Below are positions 24,628 through 32,859 of a DNA stretch of 64,000 bases, one piece after another. The translations under genes and the position numbers were made by a program. The notes beneath the pieces are model-generated. The model made no database searches, had not been told where the DNA came from, and was given only the letters and a program-made list of their open reading frames with translations. The DNA lies in assembly GCF_900185715.1 (NCBI RefSeq), contig NZ_FYAS01000007.1, forward strand, positions 124,001 through 188,000, in the 5' to 3' direction. Each line of letters starts with the position of its first letter. The stretch's first letter is position 1. Source of the DNA: Allobosea sp. CS1GBMeth4 (GTDB taxonomy: Bacteria; Pseudomonadota; Alphaproteobacteria; Rhizobiales; Beijerinckiaceae).

Positions 24628-24785
24628 CACACCGTCATTCCGGGGCGCCGCGAAGCGGCGAGCCCGGAACCCATGACCATTGTCGCTGGGGCAGGAGGGG
24701 TGTCGAATGCCGCGCTCCTGGAGGCGATCGTTGTGTTCGTGGGTTCCGGGCTCAGATCTGCCGCCTGACCCGGAATGACGGTGTG
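24628..24785. repeat. complete type A palindromic element
   Basis: Perfect 16-base outer arms (CACACCGTCATTCCGG at 24628-24643, its complement at 24770-24785) and inner arms GGAACCCA/TGGGTTCC. It occupies half of the 321-base gap between two tandem genes. The rest of the gap shows no further gene. Confidence 0.8.
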
Positions 24786-24913
24786 GTTCTGTCTGAAACC
24801 CGGGCGTGCTCAGGCATGGATCCGGCTCGTCGCTGCGCTTCGGCCCGGATGACTCGGAGCGATGACACCGGCTATCAAGGGGCGCCGGCTGCTGCCCGGG
24901 AATGGAGATTGTG

Positions 24914-25546
24914 ATGACGCTTGCCGAAAAGCCGCACGCGACGGTCGACGACGCGGCGCAGCTGCGTTCGTTTCTCGGCGAGGTGCACCCGCTCGCGGAG
25001 AAGAAGGTGCTCGACCGGCTCGACCGGTTCTGCCGCGATTTCATCGCGCTCTCGCCCTTCCTCGTCCTGGCGAGCGCCGACAGCGAGGGCCGGGCAGATG
25101 CCAGCCCGCGCGGCGACGGCCCCGGCTTCGTGCAGGTGCTCGACGACCGGACGCTGCTGATTCCCGACCGGCGCGGCAACAACCGGGTCGATTCCTACGG
25201 CAATGTCCTGGGCGCGCCCGGCGTCGGCCTGATCTTCTTCGTGCCGGGCATCAACGAGACGCTGCGCGTCAACGGCCGGGCGCGGCTGACCACCGACGCC
25301 ACGCTGCTGGCGCCCCTGGCCATGCAGGAGAAGGCGCCGAAGCTCGGCCTGATCGTCTCAGTCGAGGAAGCCTATTTCCATTGCGGCAAGGCGCTGATCC
25401 GCTCGAAGCTGTGGGCGCCGGAGTCGCAGGTCGAGCGCGGGAGCTTCCCCAGCCTCGGCCGCGTCGTTGCCGAGCAGACCAGGGCGATCGACCCTACCGA
25501 AGCCGACGCCAATGTCGAAGAGGGCTACCGCACGCGGCTCTACTGA
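24914..25546 (+). CDS. pyridoxamine 5'-phosphate oxidase-like flavin protein
   Basis: The 210-residue protein starts at the ATG six bases after GGAG. A split-barrel flavin-binding domain is recognised from FLVLASADSEGRADASPRGDGPGFVQVLDDRTLLIPDRRGNN, typical of the MSMEG_1061-like pyridoxamine-phosphate-oxidase-related family, together with EAYFHCGKALIRSKLW. Function in this group is poorly known; F420- or FMN-dependent reductions are possible. It is followed by the ModE-like gene after 27 bases and may share its transcript. Confidence 0.8.
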   Translation: MTLAEKPHATVDDAAQLRSFLGEVHPLAEKKVLDRLDRFCRDFIALSPFLVLASADSEGRADASPRGDGPGFVQVLDDRTLLIPDRRGNNRVDSYGNVLGAPGVGLIFFVPGINETLRVNGRARLTTDATLLAPLAMQEKAPKLGLIVSVEEAYFHCGKALIRSKLWAPESQVERGSFPSLGRVVAEQTRAIDPTEADANVEEGYRTRLY

Positions 25547-25573
25547 GCGTTGCGGGGCGACGGAGGACTGCCC

Positions 25574-25972
25574 TTGTCAAAGGCCGATCGGCCCCTGCCG
25601 GCCACGCGCTTCAGTTTCCGGCTCGACTTCTCGCCGGGCGGGCGTCTCGGCCCCGGCAAGGTGCAACTGCTGGAATCGATCTGCGAGACCGGCTCGATCT
25701 CGGCCGCCGGCCGCGCGATGAAGATGTCCTATCGTCGCGCCTGGCTGCTGGTCGACGATCTCAACCGCATTTTCCGGGTACCGCTGGTCGAGGCCCAGCC
25801 CGGCGGGGCCAAAGGCGGCGGCGCGCATCTCACCGCGCTCGGCCGCGAGGTCGTCGCCCATTACCGCGCGATCGAGGCGAAGGCGCTGGCGGCCGGTGCC
25901 GCCGAGATCGCGGAACTGCGCGCCGCGATTTCGCCGACCGCGCCCGAGCGCGAGCCCGGCAGGAAGGCCTGA
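25574..25972 (+). CDS. ModE-like winged-helix molybdate regulator without a sensor domain
   Basis: With a TTG start seven bases after GGAGG, the protein has 132 residues. It holds the ModE N-terminal winged helix (GPGKVQLLESICETGSISAAGRAMKMSYRRAWLLVDDLN) but lacks the two molybdate-binding Mop domains of full ModE (about 260 residues). Short ModE-like proteins of this kind are common in alphaproteobacteria. It converges on modC with four bases between stops, and a Mo-box lies before modA, so control of the modABC operon is likely. Confidence 0.85.
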   Translation: MSKADRPLPATRFSFRLDFSPGGRLGPGKVQLLESICETGSISAAGRAMKMSYRRAWLLVDDLNRIFRVPLVEAQPGGAKGGGAHLTALGREVVAHYRAIEAKALAAGAAEIAELRAAISPTAPEREPGRKA

Positions 25973-25976
25973 GCGC

Positions 25977-27068
25977 TCACGGCGTATCGATCGAGACGCT
26001 CTTGATCACGGCATAGACCGCGCTGCCGGGGGCGAGCCGCAATTGCTCCGCCGATTTCGCCGTCAGGCGGGCGAGCAGGCCGGCGCCGTTGCAATCGAGC
26101 CTCACCTCGAGCGCGGCGCCGTCGCCATGCCGGCCGCCGATCGCGGAGACGGTTCCCGGCAGGACGTTCAGGGCGCTGATCTCGTCGAGCGGCCTGAGGC
26201 TGAGCATCACGTCCCTGGCGAGGATGCGCACGCGCAGCTGCGCTCCTTCCGGCACGCTGCGCCGCGCGATCTGCAGCGGCCCCATCGGCGTCTGCAGGAT
26301 CGTCAACCCGTGTTCGGGCTCATGACGCAGGACGCGGGCCTCGATGATCGCGCCGGCTTCCGGGGCGCTCGAGAGGATCGGTATGTCGGGGCGGGACATG
26401 AGCTCGGCAGTCGGCCCGCTCATCGTCACCCGGCCCTGGTCGAGGATGACGAGATGCGTCGCGAGCCGTGCCACCTCGGCGATCGAGTGCGAGACATAGA
26501 CGATCGGAATGCCGAAGCCGTCGCGCAGGCGCTCGATATGGGGCAGGATCTCGGCCTTGCGCTGCTCGTCGAGCGAAGCGAGCGGCTCGTCCATCAGGAG
26601 CAGGCCCGGCTTCGCCAGCAAGGCACGGCCGATCGCGACGCGCTGCTTCTCGCCGCCGGAGAGCGTGCCGGGGGCTCTGTGCAGCAGATGGCCGATGCCG
26701 AGCAGGTCGAGCACGTCGTCGAGCCTACTGCCGCGATCCTCCGTCCTGGGAGCGAACCAGCGACCATAGAGCAGGTTCTGCCGCACCGTCAGATGCGGGA
26801 ACAGCCGCGCCTCCTGGAAAACATAGCCGATGCGACGCCGATGTTTCGGCACGAAGATGCCGGCCGCGCTGTCGACCATCACCCGCCCGTCGACGACGAC
26901 GCGGCCGGCCTGCGGCCGGATCAGGCCCGATATCACGTTGATGAGCGTGGTCTTGCCCGAGCCCGAGCGCCCGAACAGCGCCGTCAGGCGCCCGTTCGAG
27001 GCGAAGGCGGCGTCGAGCGCGAAGGCACCCAGCCGATGCCTCGCGGAGACCTCGACGACGGCGCTCAT
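25977..27068 (-). CDS. modC: molybdate ABC transporter ATP-binding protein
   Basis: The 363-residue ATPase has Walker A GRSGSGKTT, signature LSGGEKQRVAIGRAL, Walker B LLLMDEPLASLDE and switch histidine in YVSHS. A C-terminal Mop/TOBE domain (about 290-355, QLRVRILARDVMLSLRPLDEISALNVLPG) identifies it as ModC. It powers molybdate uptake through ModB. The ATG at 27068 overlaps the modB stop by four bases. Confidence 0.95.
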   Translation of the reverse strand: MSAVVEVSARHRLGAFALDAAFASNGRLTALFGRSGSGKTTLINVISGLIRPQAGRVVVDGRVMVDSAAGIFVPKHRRRIGYVFQEARLFPHLTVRQNLLYGRWFAPRTEDRGSRLDDVLDLLGIGHLLHRAPGTLSGGEKQRVAIGRALLAKPGLLLMDEPLASLDEQRKAEILPHIERLRDGFGIPIVYVSHSIAEVARLATHLVILDQGRVTMSGPTAELMSRPDIPILSSAPEAGAIIEARVLRHEPEHGLTILQTPMGPLQIARRSVPEGAQLRVRILARDVMLSLRPLDEISALNVLPGTVSAIGGRHGDGAALEVRLDCNGAGLLARLTAKSAEQLRLAPGSAVYAVIKSVSIDTP

Positions 27069-27763
27069 GCGACGGGTAGCCGGCGCCCGACCAGCCGCGC
27101 CAGCAGTTCCGACGCCAGCAGCGCCGCGACCGAGATCGCGATCGAGATCAGGGTGAGGCGCATCGCGCCGGCATCGCCGTCGGGGACCTGGGTGAGGGTG
27201 TAGATCGCCGAAGGCAGGGTCTGCGTCTCGCCAGGGATGTTGGAGACGAAGGTGATGGTCGCGCCGAATTCGCCCATCGCCTTGGCGAAGCAGAGGATCA
27301 TCCCTGCGAGGATGCCGGGCAAGGCGAGCGGCAGCGTTACCGTCAGGAACACCCAGAACGGGCCGGCGCCGAGCGTTCCCGCCGCATCCTCGAGCTTGCG
27401 GTCGATCGCCTCGATCGAGAGCCTGATCGCCCGGACCAGCAGCGGAAAGCCCATCACCGCGCAGGCGAGCGCGGCGCCCGTCCAGCGGAACGACAGGACG
27501 ATGCCGAACCAGTCGTCGAGGACCTGGCCGATCGGCCCGCGCCGGCCGAAGCCGATCAGCAGGAGGTAGCCGGTGACGACCGGCGGCATGATCAGCGGCA
27601 GATGGATGAGCGCGTCGAGCAGCGACTTGCCCCAGAAGCGTCCGCGCGCCAGCAGCCAGGCGACCGCGAGCCCGGGCAGCAGGCTCGCCAGCATGGCGGT
27701 GGTGGCGACGACCAGGCTGAGGCGGACAGCCGTCCATTCCTGCGGCGACAGCCAGTCGCTCAC
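27065..27763 (-). CDS. modB: molybdate ABC transporter permease
   Basis: The 232-residue membrane protein starts MSDWLSPQEWTAVRLSL and has about five membrane segments. It has the ModB patterns LIHLPLIMPPVVTGYLLLIGFGRRGPIG and the coupling loop EDAAGTLGAGPFWVFLTVTLPLALPG. It is the channel of the molybdate importer, coupled by a four-base overlap to modC and ten bases after modA. Confidence 0.95.
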   Translation of the reverse strand: MSDWLSPQEWTAVRLSLVVATTAMLASLLPGLAVAWLLARGRFWGKSLLDALIHLPLIMPPVVTGYLLLIGFGRRGPIGQVLDDWFGIVLSFRWTGAALACAVMGFPLLVRAIRLSIEAIDRKLEDAAGTLGAGPFWVFLTVTLPLALPGILAGMILCFAKAMGEFGATITFVSNIPGETQTLPSAIYTLTQVPDGDAGAMRLTLISIAISVAALLASELLARLVGRRLPVA

Positions 27764-27773
27764 GAGCGATCTC

Positions 27774-28580
27774 TCACGAGGACGAGGCCGGCTTGTTCAG
27801 CACCGTGAAGCCCTGCTTCTCGAAGCTGCCCTTGGCGCCGCTGCCACGCAGATAGGAGAGGAAGCCCTGCGCGTCCGGATTGCCCGACTCCCGGGTGATG
27901 GCGACGGGATAGACGATCGGCGGATGGCTCTCCTCCGGGAAGGTCGCGACCACCTTGACCTTCGGGTCGGCGGCCGCGTCGGTGGCGTAGACGATGCCGA
28001 GCGGCGCTTCGCCGCGCGAGACCAGCAGCAGCGCGGCGCGGACATTGTCGGCCTGGGCCAGCTTGTCCTTGACCTTGTCCCAGCCGCCGAGCTTCTCCAG
28101 CGCCGCCTTGCCGTATTTGCCGGCCGGCACCGACTCGACATTGGCCATGGCGAGCCGGCCGGAGCCTAGCACGGCGGCGAGGTCGACGCCGGGGGTGAGC
28201 GCCACCGCGGTCCTGGCGTCGGCGGGCGCGATCAGCACGATCCGGTTGGCGAGCAGGCTGACCCGGCTGTCGGGTCTGATCAGGTTCTTCCTCTGCGCGT
28301 AGTCCATCCAGTCCAGGTCGGCCGAGAGGAAAAGATCGGCCGGCGCGCCCTGTTCGAGCTGCTTCGCCAGCACATTGCTCGCCGCATAGGAGATCTTCGG
28401 CGCCGGCCTGCCGCTGTCCTTCGCCCAATTGCCCGCCGCCTCGTCGAGCGCGTTCTTCAGGCTCGCCGCGGCGAAGATCACCAGATCCTTGCCCTGGCCG
28501 AGGGCCGGGCCGGCCAAGGTGGCGCTGCCGATCAGCAGCACCGCAGTGAAACCCAGGAGGTGGCGGCGGTTCGATCGCAT
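27774..28580 (-). CDS. modA: molybdate ABC transporter substrate-binding protein
   Basis: The 268-residue protein begins at 28580 with a signal peptide (MRSNRRHLLGFTAVLLIGSA to LGQG). A longer frame would start inside the Mo-box. The ModA pattern is clear: VIFAAASLKNALDEAAGNW for oxyanion binding and ASNVLAKQLEQGAPADLFLSAD. It binds molybdate in the periplasm and heads the modABC operon. Several likely Mo enzymes exist in such bacteria, one of them encoded at 46179-48269. Confidence 0.95.
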   Translation of the reverse strand: MRSNRRHLLGFTAVLLIGSATLAGPALGQGKDLVIFAAASLKNALDEAAGNWAKDSGRPAPKISYAASNVLAKQLEQGAPADLFLSADLDWMDYAQRKNLIRPDSRVSLLANRIVLIAPADARTAVALTPGVDLAAVLGSGRLAMANVESVPAGKYGKAALEKLGGWDKVKDKLAQADNVRAALLLVSRGEAPLGIVYATDAAADPKVKVVATFPEESHPPIVYPVAITRESGNPDAQGFLSYLRGSGAKGSFEKQGFTVLNKPASSS

Positions 28581-28601
28581 GAGGCCCTCGCTGCGGCATT
28601 T

Positions 28602-28625
28602 CGCTATGTGCGAATGAATATAGCG
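28602..28625. promoter_or_regulatory. Mo-box (ModE operator) before modA
   Basis: The arms CGCTATGT (28602-28609) and ATATAGCG (28618-28625) form an inverted repeat with one mismatch and an eight-base spacer. This is close to the alphaproteobacterial Mo-box with TATA-rich arms. It ends 22 bases before the modA start, so a bound ModE-type protein would block transcription when molybdate is plentiful. Confidence 0.8.
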
Positions 28626-28820
28626 GCGGGCGACCAAAGGTCGAGTCCGATCGCCGCCGGCTGGGTAAGGTTGCCCAATGGGCGTGGCCGATCAAATGCC
28701 GCCCGCATCCGGTGCAACGGAACATCGCTGCGACGGTTGCGGGCGCGGCTGGGTTGCATGCGATGGGCAGCCCCGGCGCACTCCCATTGCCCACCGCCGG
28801 CTGCCACCGCCTGGGCCCGC

Positions 28821-28851
28821 AAAGAAAAAGGCCCACGCCGGAGCGCAGGCC
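28821..28851 (-). terminator. intrinsic terminator of the small RNA
   Basis: On the minus strand, GGCCTGCGC-TCCG-GCGTGGGCC forms a nine-pair stem with two wobble pairs and is followed by TTTTTCTTT. This is a standard Rho-independent terminator. Confidence 0.85.
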
Positions 28852-28906
28852 CAAGTCTAGGGAGGAAACGCCCAAGGAGGGCGCCACAGCATCGCTGCTG
28901 CGGTGC
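28821..28906 (-). ncRNA. alpha-r8/MmgR (suhB-type) family small RNA
   Basis: Read on the minus strand, a 5' hairpin (about 28880-28906) is followed by a second CCUCC-containing stretch. Next comes the core UUUCCUCCCU (complement of 28859-28868) with CUAGACUUGGGCC after it. It ends in a 9-pair stem with two G-U pairs (28830-28851) and a T-rich tail (28821-28829). The UUUCCUCCCU core is the conserved anti-ribosome-binding-site motif of the alpha-r8 family, whose MmgR member limits polyhydroxybutyrate storage in Sinorhizobium. Length is about 86 nt. A promoter lies directly upstream. Confidence 0.75.
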
Positions 28907-28911
28907 ACAGG

Positions 28912-28939
28912 ACATAGGATGCCCCCGATCGAGCCGCAA
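28912..28939 (-). promoter_or_regulatory. promoter of the small RNA
   Basis: On the minus strand TTGCGG (complement of 28934-28939) and CTATGT (complement of 28912-28917) are 16 bases apart. This gives a housekeeping-sigma promoter with an expected start near 28905. Confidence 0.5.
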
Positions 28940-29282
28940 GGGGGAAGGGACAGCAGGGCTGACCTTAATTTGGGCAAAGTGCGGTTTTTCGCGCCGATCT
29001 CGCGGAATCGCGCGAACCAAAAGGCGCGTGAGGCGAAACGCCGCGGGGAGAACGTTTGCCGAATCCGATTCTTCGCATGCGGGTGGCTTGCTGCCCGATG
29101 CGGGATTCTCTGCCGACCCGGGCGCCAGCCCATTTGCGACAGCACGCCTCGCGCCGGCATCCCGCGCTGCAACAAGCCGGCGGCCGGAGTTCCGGTCGAG
29201 GCGCAGAGGTTCGGCGGCGCCGGATCGCCGCGACCCGTGCGCTCGATAGGGCGATCGCCGAACCGGCCGGGTCGGTCAGCGA
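28940..29282. other. intergenic stretch without a recognised feature
   Basis: Between the small RNA promoter and the sulfurtransferase gene no gene with a family match, ribosome binding site or clear palindrome was seen. Sequence from 28965 to 29060 is less GC-rich than the surroundings and could hold a further promoter. Confidence 0.3.
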
Positions 29283-30137
29283 TCAGGGCCCCGCCGGTCC
29301 GGTCGCGACCGGGCGCTCGCTCGCGCCCCATTCGGCCCAGGAGCCGTCATAGATCGCGCGTGCCGGCTTGCCGATCGACTCGAGCGCCGTCGACAGGATG
29401 ACCGCCGACACGCCGGAGCCGCAGGTGGTCAGCACCGGGCGGTCGAGATCGACACCGGCGTCGCGGAAGGCGGCGACGATCGCCTCCGGCGCCTTGAGCT
29501 TGCCGTCCGCCACCAATGCGGAGGAGGGCAGGTTGAGCGCGCCCGGCATGTGGCCGGAGCGCAGGCCGGCGCGGGGCTCTGCCGCCTCGCCGCGGAAGCG
29601 GTCGGCCGGGCGGGCGTCGACCACCTGGATCGCGCCGCTCTCCAGCGCCCGCGCCACGTCGTCGATGTCTGCGACGGCGGAATGGTCGAGCCTCGCGGTG
29701 AAGCTGCGCGGCTTGCGCGGCTTCGGCGCTCCGTCCTCGACCGGCCGGCCTTCCGCCAGCCATTGCGGCATGCCGCCTTCCAGGATCACCACGTCCTTCG
29801 CGCCGAAGGTCTGGAAGGTCCAGCGCACCCGCGGCGCCGAGAACAGGCCGAGCCCGTCATAGACGACGATGCGCATGCCGTCGCCGATGCCCATGGCGCC
29901 GACCGCGGCGGCGAAGGCATCCGGCCGCGGCAGCATGTGCGGCAGATTGGAGCCCTCGTCCTTGATCACGTCGATGTCGAAGCGCACCGCGCCGGGAATG
30001 CGCTGCTGCGCGTATTCGGCGTTGGCGTCGCGCCCCTGCGCCGGCAGGTAGAACGAGCCGTCGAGGACGACGATGTCCGGCGCGTCGAGCCGCTCGGCCA
30101 GCCACTGGGTTGAGACGAAGATGTCGGGGCGGGTCAT
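29283..30137 (-). CDS. sseA: 3-mercaptopyruvate sulfurtransferase
   Basis: The 284-residue protein has two rhodanese domains: about 1-140, inactive, and 150-284, active. The catalytic cysteine is C239 in TTCGSGVSAV; the loop CGSGV(S/T)A marks mercaptopyruvate rather than thiosulfate specificity (CRKGV). It moves sulfur from 3-mercaptopyruvate to cyanide or thiols. The start at 30137 follows GAGGAA and gives the family length. The AlaX-type gene is 49 bases upstream on the same strand, so the two may be co-transcribed. Confidence 0.92.
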   Translation of the reverse strand: MTRPDIFVSTQWLAERLDAPDIVVLDGSFYLPAQGRDANAEYAQQRIPGAVRFDIDVIKDEGSNLPHMLPRPDAFAAAVGAMGIGDGMRIVVYDGLGLFSAPRVRWTFQTFGAKDVVILEGGMPQWLAEGRPVEDGAPKPRKPRSFTARLDHSAVADIDDVARALESGAIQVVDARPADRFRGEAAEPRAGLRSGHMPGALNLPSSALVADGKLKAPEAIVAAFRDAGVDLDRPVLTTCGSGVSAVILSTALESIGKPARAIYDGSWAEWGASERPVATGPAGP

Positions 30138-30186
30138 GCGCGGTTCCTCGGAAGTCAAGTCGTTACGGGATGTTCTGGCAGGAAAC

Positions 30187-30903
30187 TCAGGAGAGCGCGA
30201 TGCGCACGCGCCGGTTCTGCTTGCCCTTCTTCTCGACATCGGTGACCACGACCGCGCCGATCTCGGCGGTGTTGCGCACATGCGTGCCGCCGCAGGGCTG
30301 CAGGTCGATGCCCTCGATCGAGACCAGCCGGACCCGGCCCGAGCCCCGCGGCGGCTTGACCGACATGGTCTTGACCAGCCCGGGATTGGCGTCGAGCTCC
30401 GCGTCGGTGATCCAGCGCTCGGTGATCGCCGCGTTCTTTGCCACCAGCGCGTTGAGCTTCTCGGTCAGCTCGGCCTTGTCGAGCCCGCCTTCCGGAATGT
30501 CGAAATCGAGGCGACCGTCGCCGTCGCCGATCGCGCCGCCGGTGACGGGGTAGGGCAGCACGACGCTGAGCAGGTGCAGGGCCGTGTGGATGCGCATGCG
30601 CTTCAGCCGGCGCTCCCAGTCGAGCTTCGCCGTGACGCTTTCGCCGGCGGAGAGCGGAGCCTGCCCTTCGAGCGGGACGTGCAGGACGCGGCTCTTGTCC
30701 TCCGGGTCGTAGATCGCCGTGCCGATCGCGACCTGCGTGCCGTCGGCCCGGACCAGCACGCCGGCATCGCCCGGCTGGCCGCCGCCGGTGGCATAGAATA
30801 CGGTCCTGTCCAGCGCGATGCCGCCGCGCTCGTTGACGGCGACGACGGTCGCGGGCGTCTCGGTCAGGTAGGCGTCGGCCCGGAACAGCAATTCGGTCGG
30901 CAT
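30187..30903 (-). CDS. AlaX-type alanyl-tRNA editing protein
   Basis: The 238-residue protein resembles the editing domain of alanyl-tRNA synthetase. The zinc-site pairs are H106-x3-H110 in IHTALH and C204-x3-H208 in CGGTHVRN. GGQPGD near residue 41 is the usual start of the domain. Such free-standing proteins hydrolyse Ser-tRNA(Ala) or Gly-tRNA(Ala). AAGGAG lies six bases before the ATG at 30903; upstream extension has no support. Downstream is sseA on the same strand. Confidence 0.9.
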   Translation of the reverse strand: MPTELLFRADAYLTETPATVVAVNERGGIALDRTVFYATGGGQPGDAGVLVRADGTQVAIGTAIYDPEDKSRVLHVPLEGQAPLSAGESVTAKLDWERRLKRMRIHTALHLLSVVLPYPVTGGAIGDGDGRLDFDIPEGGLDKAELTEKLNALVAKNAAITERWITDAELDANPGLVKTMSVKPPRGSGRVRLVSIEGIDLQPCGGTHVRNTAEIGAVVVTDVEKKGKQNRRVRIALS

Positions 30904-31172
30904 CGCGATCTCCTTCGCCAGAGCCGGATTCGATCGGATTGCGCAATCCGACCGGGTGGATCCGTCTCTCACTTTCAGACAAGGCCGTTCCGATCCGCCT
31001 GCGATGCAAGCCGATCGGGTCAGGCCCCTGTGCTTATCGCAGGCCGGCGCGGGCCGGAAAAGCCGGTGGAGGGCGCGGCAGGGACGCGGCCGGCGGGGCT
31101 TCCGCCGCGGCGCCGGCCTGTCTAGGGTCCGGTGCAGACTGCCGAGGCGCCGGCCGGAGGATCGCCCGAGAC

Positions 31173-31979
31173 ATGACCATGCCGCGCAAACGGCCAGAAG
31201 GCGTCGCCTGGGTGACCGGCGCGAGCTCCGGCATCGGCGCGGCCGTGGCGCTGGAGCTGGCGCGCCGGGGCTGGACGGTCGCCGCCACCGCTCGTCGGCT
31301 CGATCGGCTGGAGGCGCTGGCGCTGGGAGCTGCCGGGCTGCCGGGGCGGATCGTCGCGCATGCCGGGGACGTCTCCGATGCCGCGGCGATGGCCGCCATC
31401 GTCGACGTCATCGAGAGCGTGCACGGGCCGATCGCGCTCGCCTTCCTCAATGCCGGCCTCGCGCCCCGGAGCGGGCCGGGCCTGATCGATGTCGCGGCTT
31501 TCGAGCAGGCCTTCGCGGTCAACCTGATGGGTATCGTCTGCGGCGCTGCCGCCGTCGCCGAGCGTATGGCGGCGCGCGGCGAGGGGCGGATCGCGGTCAA
31601 CGCCTCGCTGGCCGGCTCTCGCGGCCTGCCCGGGGCCGCGGCCTATGGCGCGTCGAAGGCGGCCGCGATCCATCTCTGCGAAGCGCTGAAATTCGATTGC
31701 GACCGGCTCGGCATCCGCCTGCAGCTGGTCAATCCCGGCTTCGTCGACACGCCGATGACGCAGGCCAACCGCTTCCCGATGCCGTTCCTGCTGCCGCTGG
31801 ACGAGGCCGCCTCGCGCATCGTCGACGGATTCGCCAGAGACCGCTTCGAGATCACCTTTCCGCGCCGCCTCGCCTGGCTGGTGAAGGCGATGCGGCTCCT
31901 GCCTTACCCGGTCTATTTCTGGGCGGTTCGCCGGATGGCCGGAGGCCATCGCGGCGGGCGCCGCGAGGAGGCGGCGTAG
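31173..31979 (+). CDS. short-chain dehydrogenase/reductase
   Basis: The 268-residue SDR has the cofactor motif TGASSGIG (residues 15-22), NAG at 93-95 and the catalytic residues S145, Y158 and K162 (YGASK). The start at 31173 is uncertain: GGAGG is 11 bases away, and the ATG two codons later is possible. A C-terminal segment (AWLVKAMRLLPYPVYFWAVRRM) is hydrophobic with basic residues and could bind the membrane, as in lipid-acting SDRs. It stands alone, convergent with the acetyltransferase gene. The substrate is unknown. Confidence 0.85.
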   Translation: MTMPRKRPEGVAWVTGASSGIGAAVALELARRGWTVAATARRLDRLEALALGAAGLPGRIVAHAGDVSDAAAMAAIVDVIESVHGPIALAFLNAGLAPRSGPGLIDVAAFEQAFAVNLMGIVCGAAAVAERMAARGEGRIAVNASLAGSRGLPGAAAYGASKAAAIHLCEALKFDCDRLGIRLQLVNPGFVDTPMTQANRFPMPFLLPLDEAASRIVDGFARDRFEITFPRRLAWLVKAMRLLPYPVYFWAVRRMAGGHRGGRREEAA

Positions 31980-32010
31980 CGACCCGGCGCCCGCGACGGC
32001 CGCGTGCGGA

Positions 32011-32859
32011 TCACGCGCCGGGCGCGCCGAAGCGGCGCTCGAGCCAGCTTACGCCGAAGTCCGTGATCGCCGCGGCCTCGACCAGCACGGAGCGGGCGGC
32101 GCCGACCAGGCCCTGACGGCCTTGGCCAGCCGCGAGGAAGTCGCTCACGACCGTCGCGAAATAATCCTCGGCGAGTCCCGCGACGATCGGATCGCCGGTG
32201 TCGAACTCTTCGATCGGGCACCAGAGCGCTCCCGCCGGCGTCGCCAGCGGCACCTCGATCCGCCTGATGCGCTTGCCGGGAATGCGGGCCAGATGCTCGG
32301 CATGGTGCAGCAGGGTCAGCGTGTCGAGCGGCGCGCCGAGCAGCAGCACCTTGCCGCCGGTCTCGACCAGCTTCGCGAAGGGCGAGCCTTCGCCATAGCC
32401 GTAGTCGAGCGGATGATCGGCGGTGAACCAGTCGGCCTTCGCGCCGAGCGCGACCACCGAGGCGCCGGGATTGCCGCTGCGCCGCGCCCCGGGCGTCGTC
32501 CGCAGGGATTCCGGCAGCACGCCATTGTCGCGGATCGCCCGCGAACGCTGTGGATCGAAGGGCGGGACATGGTCGCGCCATAGCGGCGGCACGCGTCCGT
32601 CCGCGTCCATCAGCTCTTCGTAGCGCGCCTCCCAATCCGCATAGGCGAGGACGGTACCGTTCGAGCCGACGGCATCGCGGAGCGCCGCGACGACCGTGTC
32701 GGGGCCGTCGAGGAGGCGGCCGACCTTGCTGACCGCGGCGTGGACCATCACCGCGTCGCCCGGATCGATGCCGAGGCTGGCGAGGTCGGCGGCGAGCGCC
32801 GCGCGGCTGACGAATGGCGCGCGAGGGGCTGAGGCGGAGGTCATGGAGGGCGTCGTCAT
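32011..32859 (-). CDS. AAC(3) family N-acetyltransferase
   Basis: The 282-residue protein fits the aminoglycoside 3-N-acetyltransferase family: DAVMVHAAVSKVGRLLDGPDTVVAALRDAVG near 35-65, LLLGAPLDTLTLLHHAEHLARIPGK near 170-195 and EEFDTGD near 217. Chromosomal members may acetylate substrates other than aminoglycosides, so resistance is not shown. The ATG at 32859 overlaps the photolyase stop by four bases (ATGA), implying translation from the same transcript. A second ATG lies five codons later. Confidence 0.82.
   Translation of the reverse strand: MTTPSMTSASAPRAPFVSRAALAADLASLGIDPGDAVMVHAAVSKVGRLLDGPDTVVAALRDAVGSNGTVLAYADWEARYEELMDADGRVPPLWRDHVPPFDPQRSRAIRDNGVLPESLRTTPGARRSGNPGASVVALGAKADWFTADHPLDYGYGEGSPFAKLVETGGKVLLLGAPLDTLTLLHHAEHLARIPGKRIRRIEVPLATPAGALWCPIEEFDTGDPIVAGLAEDYFATVVSDFLAAGQGRQGLVGAARSVLVEAAAITDFGVSWLERRFGAPGA

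Noticed and set aside
24223-25182. Minus-strand frame across the intergenic repeat near 24.7 kb
   Set aside because: Its sequence comes from the palindromic element and from antisense of two real genes.
32011-32859. Calling the AAC(3)-like gene an antibiotic resistance gene
   Set aside because: Chromosomal members often have other substrates, and there is no sign of transfer or mobile DNA around it.
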